From contig CBFGWV010000002.1 of assembly GCA_965652545.1 (NCBI GenBank), positions 3,370-67,369 on the forward strand: 64,000 bases of DNA. Reading direction: 5' to 3'. The notes under the pieces are model-generated. The model had not been told where the DNA came from. It did not search any database and was given only the letters and a program-made list of their open reading frames with translations. This document shows positions 27,667 to 35,509 of this stretch, in pieces (position 1 is the stretch's first letter; every line of letters starts with the position of its first letter). This DNA is from CBFGWV01 sp965652545 (GTDB lineage: Bacteria; Pseudomonadota; Gammaproteobacteria; Competibacterales; Competibacteraceae). Both the position numbers and the translations under genes were made by a program.

Positions 27667-28866
27667 ATGGCAGTCGTCGAATTCGAACATGTGGATATCG
27701 TGTTCGCCAAGGATCCCGCCCCCGCGCTGCGTCTGATGGACAGCGGTGCGGACCGGCAGCGGGTGCAGGATGAGACCGGTGCGGTCATTGGTGTGGCCGA
27801 TGCCTCGATCGGGATCGAGAAGGGCGAGATTTGTGTCTTGATGGGCTTGTCCGGTTCGGGCAAGTCGACGCTGCTGCGTTGCGTCAACGGCCTGAATCGC
27901 GCGACGCGCGGCCATGTCTGGGTCGAGGACGAGGGTGGCCGCGTGGATGTCGGGCGGTGCGATCCGGCTACGCTGCGCCGTCTGCGCTCAAACCGTGTGG
28001 CGATGGTGTTTCAGCAATTTGCGCTGTTGCCCTGGCGGACGGTGGCGGAGAACGTCGGCCTGGGCCTGGAGCTGCGCGGCATGGCCAAGCGCGACCGCGA
28101 GCGTGTGGTGCACGAGAAGCTGGAGCTGGTGGGCTTGGCCAAGTGGGCCGACAAGTATGCCCATGAGCTCTCCGGCGGCATGCAGCAGCGGGTCGGCTTG
28201 GCGCGGGCGTTTGCGACGGATGCGGATATCCTGCTGATGGATGAGCCGTTCTCGGCCTTGGATCCGTTGATCCGTGAGCATTTGCAGGATGAACTGCTGG
28301 AGCTTCAGCAGCGACTGAACAAGACGATCATTTTCGTCAGCCACGATCTGGATGAGGCGCTGAAGCTGGGTACGCACATTGCGATCATGGAACACGGCCG
28401 TATCGTGCAGTACGGTGAGCCCGAGGCCATTGTATTGCAGCCGGCCAATGAGTATGTGCGCGAGTTCGTGGCCCATATGAACCCGCTCAATGTGTTGAGC
28501 TGTTCGTCGCTGATGACGCCGGTGGAGCGTCTGTCCAATGAGGGCGGCCGGTTGCGTCTGGATTGGACCGGGCACCATTGGGCCATTGTGGACGCTGCCG
28601 GGACGTTGACCGGTGTCGAGGTCGAAGGCCAGTCGGGTGCGATCATGCCGTATGTCGAGGATCTGGACCTGGGTCCGGCAGGCGAGTCGTGTCAGGGTAT
28701 GGTGACAATCGCGCCGGACACTTTGCTCAAGACCGCGATCCGCCTGCGTCACGACAGCGGACGTCCGCTGCTGCTGCTCAAGGATGGTCGCCTGGTGGGC
28801 GTGGTTGGAGACGACGAGATCTACCAGGGCATGCTGCGTCAGAGCGGGGAGTCCAAGGCGGCCTGA
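27667..28866 (+). CDS. choV: Choline ABC transporter ATP-binding protein
   Basis: A 399-residue ProV-type ATPase. It has Walker A MGLSGSGKSTLLRC, signature LSGGMQQRVGLARA, and Walker B ILLMDEPFSALDPLI. A C-terminal regulatory region of about 120 residues contains a VEGQSGAIMPYVEDLDLGP segment and a CBS-like end. GGAGG at 27654-27658 favours ATG 27667 over an in-frame start at 27658. It ends the choXWV operon, followed by repeats and a terminator. Confidence 0.93.
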   Translation: MAVVEFEHVDIVFAKDPAPALRLMDSGADRQRVQDETGAVIGVADASIGIEKGEICVLMGLSGSGKSTLLRCVNGLNRATRGHVWVEDEGGRVDVGRCDPATLRRLRSNRVAMVFQQFALLPWRTVAENVGLGLELRGMAKRDRERVVHEKLELVGLAKWADKYAHELSGGMQQRVGLARAFATDADILLMDEPFSALDPLIREHLQDELLELQQRLNKTIIFVSHDLDEALKLGTHIAIMEHGRIVQYGEPEAIVLQPANEYVREFVAHMNPLNVLSCSSLMTPVERLSNEGGRLRLDWTGHHWAIVDAAGTLTGVEVEGQSGAIMPYVEDLDLGPAGESCQGMVTIAPDTLLKTAIRLRHDSGRPLLLLKDGRLVGVVGDDEIYQGMLRQSGESKAA

Positions 28867-28946
28867 GTTCCTGGGATCACCGGTTTGTAACCGGTAGCCG
28901 AGCAACGCTCGGCCTGTACAACCGGCGAAGTCCTTGCCCACCCTCC

Positions 28947-29060
28947 GCGGTGTCAGCCGGGCACACCTGGGTCCGACTCGCGGTAAACACATCCGTGTGC
29001 GCTCGATGGCCGCATCCCTGCGGCCAACGGTCGGCCCCAGGTGTGCCCGGCCGACACCGC
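28947..29060. repeat. Large palindromic repeat element, copy 1 (31-bp arms, conserved 52-nt core)
   Basis: The arms 28947-28977 and 29030-29060 are complementary at 29 of 31 positions. The 52-nt centre contains GTAAACACATCCGTGTGCGC and a GGCCGC/GCGGCC hairpin. The centre matches that of the element at 41174-41285 in 40 of 52 positions, while the middle parts of the arms are unrelated. It lies between the choV stop and the choXWV terminator. Two smaller hairpins (CCGGTT/AACCGG and GCCGAGC/GCTCGGC) occur just upstream at 28880-28925. Confidence 0.8.
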
Positions 29061-29096
29061 TCCCTGCGGAGGCTGTTCCGCAGGGAGTTCTTTTCT
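29060..29096 (+). terminator. Rho-independent terminator of choXWV
   Basis: CTCCCTGCGG (29060-29069) and CCGCAGGGAG (29078-29087) form a perfect 10-bp stem with an 8-nt loop, followed by TTCTTTTCT. It lies just before the convergent thioesterase gene ends. Confidence 0.88.
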
Positions 29097-29108
29097 GAAA
29101 GGGGCACC

Positions 29109-29537
29109 CTACTCCAGCGGCGCCGTCACCTCGTGGCTGCGAATCCGCTCTCTGAAGTCATCCGGTACCCGGCTCGCCGCCTGGCTGGCGAAATCGAACC
29201 ACACCAGAATGGCCTTGGCCGTGGCCACGGGTGTCCCCTCTCCCTGGCGATAGATCGCGCTGGTGAGGTCTAGGCTGCTGCCCCCTAAGCGGCTGATGCG
29301 GCTGAGTACTTCGACGGTTGCCGGATAATGCAGTTGCTGGCGGAAGCTGCATTGCATGTCCGCCAGGACGATACTTTGGGTTGCGCTGAGCTGACTACCG
29401 GTCAACCATTCGAAGTACGCTACGCGGGCTTGTTCCAGGTAGCGGAAGAAGACCACGTTGTTGACATGGCCGAAGGCATCCAGATGCCCCCAGAGTACGG
29501 GCAGTTCTATGCGGTGTTTGAACTCGGCGCGATCCAC
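29109..29537 (-). CDS. Acyl-CoA thioesterase, 4HBT hotdog-fold family
   Basis: A 142-residue single hotdog domain. The N-terminal ELPVLWGHLDAFGHVNNVVF followed by RYLEQAR is the 4-hydroxybenzoyl-CoA thioesterase type, with the candidate catalytic Asp in HLDAFGHVNN. It would hydrolyse acyl-CoA thioesters in the cytoplasm; the physiological substrate is unknown. It is divergent from the TPR lipoprotein gene with only 26 nt between starts. Confidence 0.85.
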   Translation of the reverse strand: MDRAEFKHRIELPVLWGHLDAFGHVNNVVFFRYLEQARVAYFEWLTGSQLSATQSIVLADMQCSFRQQLHYPATVEVLSRISRLGGSSLDLTSAIYRQGEGTPVATAKAILVWFDFASQAASRVPDDFRERIRSHEVTAPLE

Positions 29538-29563
29538 CTTTTACCTCGGTCGTCTGGCATCCA

Positions 29564-30007
29564 ATGGTTTCCGATATTACCGCTCGCAACACGGTTTCAA
29601 GGCGCTTGGCGCCATTCGCATGCGTATTGTTGACAGCTGTGCTGGGAGGCTGTGCAACAGTCGGCGGCCCAGGTCGACCGCAGGCGCCTTCGCCGGCCGT
29701 GGTCGATGATTCGGATCGGGAGGGCTATTACAAGTCATTGACGCAGTTGCAACCGACGGCGGCGGAGCCGTGGTATCAGTTGGGCAATCTCTATGCGCAG
29801 CGGGATGATCTGGAGGCCGCTGAGCATGCCTACCGCCAAGCATTGCGGCGGGCCGATCGGGTGGATGCATTGCACAATCTGGGGCTGGTGCAGATGCGGA
29901 TGGGCATTCAGGCCTTGCGGGTGGCCGATGCCCGTTTGCCGGCGGATGATCCGGTACGGCAACAGACGCGGGATTTCCTTCGGACCTTGTCGACAGAAGG
30001 GCTTTGA
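29564..30007 (+). CDS. TPR-containing lipoprotein
   Basis: A 147-residue protein with a signal peptide ending in the lipobox VLGGC, so it is probably lipid-anchored. A short Pro-rich linker follows, then about two TPR units (AEPWYQLGNLYAQRDDLEAA and the EHAYRQALRRADRVDALHNL stretch). TPR lipoproteins act as scaffolds in envelope or secretion complexes; no specific partner is indicated. Confidence 0.72.
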   Translation: MVSDITARNTVSRRLAPFACVLLTAVLGGCATVGGPGRPQAPSPAVVDDSDREGYYKSLTQLQPTAAEPWYQLGNLYAQRDDLEAAEHAYRQALRRADRVDALHNLGLVQMRMGIQALRVADARLPADDPVRQQTRDFLRTLSTEGL

Positions 30008-30084
30008 GGCGATGGCACAAGAGTGGCGGCATGGCGACTACACTTTAGTCAGCACCATATATCGCCACGCGAGGACGTGACGTC

Positions 30085-30525
30085 ATGAGTTCGTATCGCC
30101 ACGTATTGTTTGCCATGGACTATTCGGATCAGTGTCTGGCCGTCGGCCGCCGCGCCAAGGCGGTGGCCGAGCGATTCGGTGCGCAGTTGAGCCTCATCCA
30201 TGTGGTGGAGGAGGTCAACATCAGCGCGGGGTATGAGTTGATGCCCCTTTTGCCGGAGTTGCCGGACGAGTCGATGATGACAGAGGCCCGATCGGCGCTG
30301 GCGCGGGCCGCACAGCGGTTGGAGATCGAGAACGCATCGCAGTGGGCCGTATCGGCGGTTTCCACTAAGGAGGGTATTCTTCGCTGTGCCAAGGAGCACG
30401 GTGTCGATCTGATCGTCGTGGGCAGCCATGGGCGCCATGGCCTGGCCCTGCTGTTGGGGTCCACGGCCAACGCGGTGCTCGATTCGGCGCCCTGTGACGT
30501 GCTGGCCGTACGCTTGTCTGAGTAA
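30085..30525 (+). CDS. Universal stress protein, UspA family
   Basis: A 146-residue single Usp domain starting MSSYRHVLFAMDYSDQCLAV. It has the ATP-binding-type C-terminal motif VVGSHGRHGLALLLGSTANA followed by VLDSAPCDVLAVRL (G-2x-G-9x-G-S/T). The MDYS loop replaces the common VDxS. Probably cytoplasmic; the role is general stress adaptation. Convergent with the DUF4124 gene. Confidence 0.9.
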   Translation: MSSYRHVLFAMDYSDQCLAVGRRAKAVAERFGAQLSLIHVVEEVNISAGYELMPLLPELPDESMMTEARSALARAAQRLEIENASQWAVSAVSTKEGILRCAKEHGVDLIVVGSHGRHGLALLLGSTANAVLDSAPCDVLAVRLSE

Positions 30526-30540
30526 GGCGGTCTTGGGCGA

Positions 30541-31161
30541 TCACTGACCGACGGCGGGCGGGGTCCCCAGGACGTCGAGTTCGCTCTGCTCACTTGGACG
30601 AAGCCCGCCGCCGCCCACGGTCGTCATGCTGCGTGAGTCCAGGTCCACCGGTTCGGCGAGTACGTCTTCCGGCGGTTCGCTGCCGTAGTGGGCCTGGCCA
30701 CTGGCATCACGCCAGATGAAGACTTGCGGTTTGGGTTTTTCGCTGGCGGCGCTCTGCAGTGGCGGAAGGCTTACCGGACGGGCAGCAACCCCCTCCGGCG
30801 GGTCTGCGCCATAGTGTGTAGTGCCGTCGGCACCGGTCCACAGAAATAACGTACTGTTTTCGTTCACCGTCTGGGCCGTCGGTTCGATTGCCGCGGCGAT
30901 GGGTTCCACGGTCGCCTGCACTGACGCGGGGGCCTGCACCGGCTCGATGGTCGGCAGGGCCGCGGGCGGAACGACCGGTGGGCGGATCGGCGAGGGTTCG
31001 ATCGTCATTTGCCGCGCTTTCCCACCGGGCGGTGCCTCGTCGCTGTAACGAACCTGGCCGTCACTGTCGACCCAGGTGTAGACCGTCGACTGGGCGGCAG
31101 CGGCGGTTGGCAGCAGCAAACCGCACAACAGACCTGAACATATGACTTTGAATGTGTCCAT
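30541..31161 (-). CDS. Secreted protein with three DUF4124 repeats
   Basis: The ATG at 31161 gives 206 residues with a signal peptide ending AAAAQS. Three copies of the DUF4124 motif (W-x-D/G-x-x-G-x-x-x-Y-x-x-x-P-P) are visible: TWVDSDGQVRYSDEAPP, LWTGADGTTHYGADPPEG and IWRDASGQAHYGSEPPED, joined by Pro/Val-rich linkers. Single-copy DUF4124 proteins are common in Gammaproteobacteria; triple tandem copies are less so. Function unknown; a periplasmic or envelope role is likely. An upstream in-frame start exists at 31209. Confidence 0.75.
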   Translation of the reverse strand: MDTFKVICSGLLCGLLLPTAAAAQSTVYTWVDSDGQVRYSDEAPPGGKARQMTIEPSPIRPPVVPPAALPTIEPVQAPASVQATVEPIAAAIEPTAQTVNENSTLFLWTGADGTTHYGADPPEGVAARPVSLPPLQSAASEKPKPQVFIWRDASGQAHYGSEPPEDVLAEPVDLDSRSMTTVGGGGLRPSEQSELDVLGTPPAVGQ

Positions 31162-31351
31162 GGGTGTCGCTCCTTTGGACCTATGTCGCCAGTCGCAAAA
31201 TTTCAGCATGTGACCGTTCTGGTCACCGTTTGCTCCCTCAGTGTATGCCCAGATGCTGCAAGTATGGCTTGGTTACTGCGATTTCGAGTTATGGCCTGAG
31301 ACTTGCATCGTGTGAACGCAAACAATGTTTCGGGGCAGCGAGGCGACACCC

Positions 31352-31837
31352 ATGGATCAGTTTACGCCGCGGCAGGTTTTCCTTATCCGCGAGGCTATTT
31401 ACGAAGGTAGGATGGCTATGGCCGACGGGGGCGCCGATGCCATGGTGTTCGCGATGGCCTTTCTCGACGCCGGTGGGCTCCAGGTCCCCGGGCGGGAGTT
31501 GAGCGACGCGGAACGCGTACGCATTCATGGCCATATCCTCGAGTCCTTGGGCGGTACACCGACCTTCCTGAGTGAGGCGGAGTGGGTGGTCCCGGTGGTC
31601 ACACGGGAAATCGAGCGCGCCTTCATGGAGTCCGATCTCGCCGCCAGCCGGGAGAAGGATGAGGTCGTCGGGTTCCGGCTCAAAGTGTCGGCGCGCGATG
31701 CCAAGGATGTGTTCTGCCGTCGCATCACCGGCGCGGATCTCTACGGCCTGGGTGCCGGTGTCTTCCCCAAGGAAGAGATCGTGGTGCTTCCGCCGCATTG
31801 CGAGTCGATCCACTGGGAGCCGGTGTACGCTCGCTAG
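31352..31837 (+). CDS. Hypothetical protein, 161 residues
   Basis: Not recognised. The ATG at 31352 follows GCGAGG at a suitable distance and is preferred to 31325. The protein is soluble with no signal peptide. The N-terminal half is helical (FTPRQVFLIREAIYEGRMAM and DAGGLQVPGRELSDAERVRI). The C-terminal half looks beta-rich, with two isolated Cys (DVFCRR, PPHCES) and His/Trp near the end (HWEPVYAR). Codon use resembles neighbours. It stands alone between two minus-strand genes. Confidence 0.6.
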   Translation: MDQFTPRQVFLIREAIYEGRMAMADGGADAMVFAMAFLDAGGLQVPGRELSDAERVRIHGHILESLGGTPTFLSEAEWVVPVVTREIERAFMESDLAASREKDEVVGFRLKVSARDAKDVFCRRITGADLYGLGAGVFPKEEIVVLPPHCESIHWEPVYAR

Positions 31838-31841
31838 CCCG

Positions 31842-32729
31842 TCAGCGAACCCCGGTGGGTGTGGGCGCGACATCCACCGACACCTTGAGCGTGTGCTGCC
31901 CGCCGCCGCTCATCATGCCTTTCAGCGGGGCTACGTCGCCGTAGTCCCTGCCCCACCCCACCACGACATGACGCTCATCCGGCATCAAGGCGTTGGTGGG
32001 GTCGAATTGCGCCCATCCGGCATCCGGCAGATAAACCGCGAGCCAGGCATGCGAGGCGTCCGCACCCACCAGTCGCGCCTGTCCCGGTGGCGGTAGTGTC
32101 TCCAGATAACCGCTGACATAGCGTGCCGCCAGCCCCAGCGCACGCAGGCAGCCGATCGCCACATGGGCGAAGTCCTGGCACACACCACGCCGGTTGGCCA
32201 ACACCTCGGACACCGGCGTTGCGACGGTGGTGAACTCCGGGTCGTAGACAAATTCGTCATGAATGCGGCAGATGAGGTCCCAGGTAGCCTGGATCAATGG
32301 GCGGCCGGGCAGGAAGCTGGCGCTGGCGTAGTCGGTGAGTTCCTGGCCCGGGTGGACGAACGTTGAGGGCAGGATGTACGTGGATGCTTCCCGCAGCTCC
32401 GCATTCGCACCCCGCGCGAGCCAGCTTTGGACCGATTCCCACGGCGGCGACGCACTGTCCGGCCTGAACGGCTGGGGGCTTATCTCGACCAGGCTGTAAG
32501 CGCTCACCGATAAGGTGCTGTGCACCTCCGGGACATTGAAATAGACGACCCGATTGCCGAAGAAATCCTCGTATTCGACCTGGAATACAGGCTCGGGCGC
32601 GATCTCCAGCCGTACACGACTGGCCGTCTGCCAGGGCGTGCTTCGCGGCAACATGCGTGCGACGCTGTGGCAGTCGACCACCGGTGCGCTGTAGGCATAG
32701 GCGGTATGGTGGGTGACCCGGTATTTCAT
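31842..32729 (-). CDS. Transglutaminase-like cysteine peptidase family protein
   Basis: A 295-residue protein. An N-terminal beta domain (MKYRVTHHTAYAYSAPVVDC) is followed by a transglutaminase core with the catalytic Cys in NRRGVCQDFAHVAIGCLRAL, His in GADASHAWLAVYLP and Asp in GWAQFDPTNALM. It is translationally coupled (ATGA) to the upstream ATP-grasp/alpha-E gene. This pair is a widespread conserved neighbourhood predicted by comparative genomics to make and process a peptide or amide-linked metabolite; the product is unknown. Confidence 0.87.
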   Translation of the reverse strand: MKYRVTHHTAYAYSAPVVDCHSVARMLPRSTPWQTASRVRLEIAPEPVFQVEYEDFFGNRVVYFNVPEVHSTLSVSAYSLVEISPQPFRPDSASPPWESVQSWLARGANAELREASTYILPSTFVHPGQELTDYASASFLPGRPLIQATWDLICRIHDEFVYDPEFTTVATPVSEVLANRRGVCQDFAHVAIGCLRALGLAARYVSGYLETLPPPGQARLVGADASHAWLAVYLPDAGWAQFDPTNALMPDERHVVVGWGRDYGDVAPLKGMMSGGGQHTLKVSVDVAPTPTGVR

Positions 32730-35266
32730 TGCTGCATCACCACCAATTGGTGCGGCGTATCGGCATGGCTGAAATGACCGTGCACCAGCGCATCTGAAAG
32801 CTGCGTGAGCGGCGCCTCCAAGGCATCGAGCAAACGCAGCAGCTCGGCGTCGGCATTTGGGTCGTCGGGGCCGCCGGCCAATTGTCCGATGTCCGCCAAT
32901 CCCAAGGCCGCGCCGGCTTGCAGGATCAGGCGCTGCTCGCTGCTGCGGTACGGGGTCTGGTCGGCCGTGTGCAGACGCTCGATCTGCACGCCCAGCCGGC
33001 GCAACTGGTAGCCCACCGACCGCGGGTTGCGCTCATCGAACAGCAGCAGGTCCATGATCGCCGCCGGATGCAGAGCGGAGCGGTAGCGGCGACGGTAGGC
33101 GGTCAGGTTGTCGGTGACGATGAGGACCACCTCCCACAGCTCCACACCCCGGTGGGTGGCATCGAGAAACGCCAGCCGGAGCAGCGCCAGAGTGAACTGG
33201 ACCCGCTCAAGTTGCCGGCCGATATCCAGAAACACCCAGCCCAGGTGATGCGGCATGGTTTCGTTGACTAAGCCGAAGAACGCTGCCAGATGATTCAATG
33301 TCAGCTGCAGGAATTCGCGCGCGCCCTCCCCCCGCAGCCCCAGTTGCAGGCGGCTGTAGCGCTGCTGGAGCCGGTTGAAGGCCCGCCAGCTGTCCTCGCC
33401 CAGATGGTCGCGAACCGCCTGCCCGGTGCGCAGCATACCGGCAAGGGCTTGGCCAAAACCGACGGGGTCGTCCAGGTCGTTGAGTTGTTCCATCAGCGCC
33501 TGGCGGAGCGCGTCCCCGCGTGTACCGTCCTCAGCCGTATGCGGGTCCAAAGGGGCGAGCTCGAGCACCGGGAACAGGTCCTCGACCGCTTCGGGCGTAC
33601 GGGTGCCGGGCTGCGACTGCTCGGCCAAGCGCTGCAGCGCCTCGCGCAACAGCCGCGCCTTGCCCTCGGTACGCTCGCCATAGCGGCCCAGCCAGAAAAG
33701 ATCGTCGGCGACCCGGCTGGGTAGATCGAGCCCGTCGCGGGTGACCACTACGGGGCCGGCGGCCTGGCGCAGTAAGGTGATATGGCGCTCCGGTCCGGGC
33801 GCCAGAACCCACAAGTCCTTGCTGATGGCACCGCGCCGGATCGCCATCTCGGGATGATCCATGTCGCTGGATACCCGAGCCAGGCCGCCGGGCATGGTGC
33901 GGTAGTCATCGGCCTCGGCGACGACGAAGCCACGCAGTACCACCGGGCGGGCAACCAGCACGCCGCCGTCCATGACCGGCGTAGTGGAATAGCGCACCGC
34001 GCGCTGACCGACATAGCGCTCCGGTGAGCGTTCGAGATCGGCAATCAACGCCGCCCGCCCCGCGTCGTCGAGTACCGCGGGCGAGACCGGGTTGTTCGGG
34101 TCGTCCAGACGGCGCAGGACCAGATCGGCGAGGTTCTCGCGCACATGACGATAGGCGACGGCGTCGCCGCACCACCAGGTTTCCGGCGAGGGCAGCAGCA
34201 GATCCTCATCGAGGAAATGTCGGCACAGTTGCGGCAGCAGCGGTGCCAGCCCCGGGTGTTCGATGACCCCGCTGCCGGGAACGTTGGCCACGGCGACGCC
34301 ACCGACACGAATCGCCTGCAACAGCCCAGGCAGCCCAAGACCCGCGGCAGGATCGAGCTCCAGCGGGTCGATCTGGCGGTCGTGCACGCGGCGCAGGATC
34401 ACATCCACGCGCTCCAACCCGCCGAGGGTCTTCAGCCACACTCGCCCATCGCGCACGACCAAGTCCTTGCCTTCGACGAGCGTCAGCGACAGGTAATTGG
34501 CCAGGAAGGCATGCTCGAAGTACAACGCGCTACGCGGCCCGGGCGAGAGCAGTGCGATGCGTGTATTGCCACCATTGCTGCCTGCCAGCGCCGCCAGCGT
34601 GCTGCGCTCGGCTTCGAGAAAACCGGCGAGCCGGCGCAGCGGGGCGTCGCGGTAAAGCTCGGGAAGCACCCGTGTCTGCAGGATGCGGTTCTCCAGCGCG
34701 TAGCCGGCACCGCTGGGTGCCTGCACCCGGTCGCCCAGGACCATGATCCGGCCGTCGGCATCGCGGGCCAGGTCCACGGCCAGGAAGGTCGCCCAGCGAC
34801 CGCCGCGCGGCACCAGTTGATGACAAACCGGGAAGTACGCCGGGTGCGCGTGGATCATGGATGCGGGGACGAGGCCCGAGCGAATGACGGTGCGCGCACC
34901 GTATATATCGGCCAGCAGCGCGTTGAGCAGCCGTGCGCGCTGGTTCAGACCGTGCTGGATGCGCTCCCACTCCGCACCGTCCATGACCAGCGGTACCGGA
35001 TCGACGTCCCACGGGCGCTGTGAAGCGCGCGGATCGCCGAAGACGTTGTAGGTGATGCCGTTCTCGGCCAACAGGCGGCGCAACTCGTCACCGGCCGCCC
35101 CAAGGCGTTCACTGCCCAGGCGGCGCAGTTGCTCGATCATCCACATCCAGTGCGGGCGCAGGCGACCGTCGGCAGCGACCATTTCATCATAGTGCAGCGG
35201 TGCCGGCCGATATGCCGCCAGCCAGTCCGGAGGCGGCGCCAAGTCTGCATACTGGAGGTCAACCAT
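32726..35266 (-). CDS. Fused circularly permuted ATP-grasp and alpha-E domain protein
   Basis: An 846-residue fusion. About residues 1-480 are a circularly permuted ATP-grasp ligase (formerly DUF404/DUF407: NGITYNVFGDPRASQRPWDV, PGSGVIEHPGLAPLLPQL and the DEDLLLPSPETWWCG block). About residues 500-846 are the helical alpha-E domain (formerly DUF403: LPSRVADDLFWLGRYGERTE and the RYRSALHPAAIMDLLLFDER stretch). In many genomes these two are separate genes next to a transglutaminase. ATP-grasp activity predicts an amide or peptide bond formed with ATP. Start 35266 (MVDLQYADLAPPP) is chosen over an upstream extension. Confidence 0.87.
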   Translation of the reverse strand: MVDLQYADLAPPPDWLAAYRPAPLHYDEMVAADGRLRPHWMWMIEQLRRLGSERLGAAGDELRRLLAENGITYNVFGDPRASQRPWDVDPVPLVMDGAEWERIQHGLNQRARLLNALLADIYGARTVIRSGLVPASMIHAHPAYFPVCHQLVPRGGRWATFLAVDLARDADGRIMVLGDRVQAPSGAGYALENRILQTRVLPELYRDAPLRRLAGFLEAERSTLAALAGSNGGNTRIALLSPGPRSALYFEHAFLANYLSLTLVEGKDLVVRDGRVWLKTLGGLERVDVILRRVHDRQIDPLELDPAAGLGLPGLLQAIRVGGVAVANVPGSGVIEHPGLAPLLPQLCRHFLDEDLLLPSPETWWCGDAVAYRHVRENLADLVLRRLDDPNNPVSPAVLDDAGRAALIADLERSPERYVGQRAVRYSTTPVMDGGVLVARPVVLRGFVVAEADDYRTMPGGLARVSSDMDHPEMAIRRGAISKDLWVLAPGPERHITLLRQAAGPVVVTRDGLDLPSRVADDLFWLGRYGERTEGKARLLREALQRLAEQSQPGTRTPEAVEDLFPVLELAPLDPHTAEDGTRGDALRQALMEQLNDLDDPVGFGQALAGMLRTGQAVRDHLGEDSWRAFNRLQQRYSRLQLGLRGEGAREFLQLTLNHLAAFFGLVNETMPHHLGWVFLDIGRQLERVQFTLALLRLAFLDATHRGVELWEVVLIVTDNLTAYRRRYRSALHPAAIMDLLLFDERNPRSVGYQLRRLGVQIERLHTADQTPYRSSEQRLILQAGAALGLADIGQLAGGPDDPNADAELLRLLDALEAPLTQLSDALVHGHFSHADTPHQLVVMQQ

Positions 35267-35443
35267 TGGATCCCCGCATCCCGCCTGTCGATCGGCAGCA
35301 CGCCAATATTTGGTCACAGCGGCCCCGAACATCAAGCGCAGGCCGCTGGACGTAACACATTCTTGCCTTTCTCATCGACGTGTCGCCGTCCATGGCACGC
35401 TATCGGCCCCCACAGCCCCGCTGAAATGTTGCGAACCTCTGAC

Positions 35444-35474
35444 TCCGGACACTAGTGTACTCATTTTGTCCGGA
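35444..35474. promoter_or_regulatory. Inverted repeat upstream of the M24-fold gene
   Basis: TCCGGACA (35444-35451) and TGTCCGGA (35467-35474) are perfect complements with a 15-nt spacer, ending 35 nt before the M24-fold gene start. The layout could be a dimeric regulator site or a leader hairpin. No known operator family was recognised. Confidence 0.4.
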
Positions 35475-35509
35475 TTCTCCGCCCGCCCCACACCGGAGCC
35501 TCTACATCC

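Noticed and set aside
28947..29060. CRISPR or integron attC site
   Set aside because: There is one large palindrome and no regularly spaced direct repeats or spacers. Core and arm pattern do not match the R/L box layout of attC, and no integrase is near.
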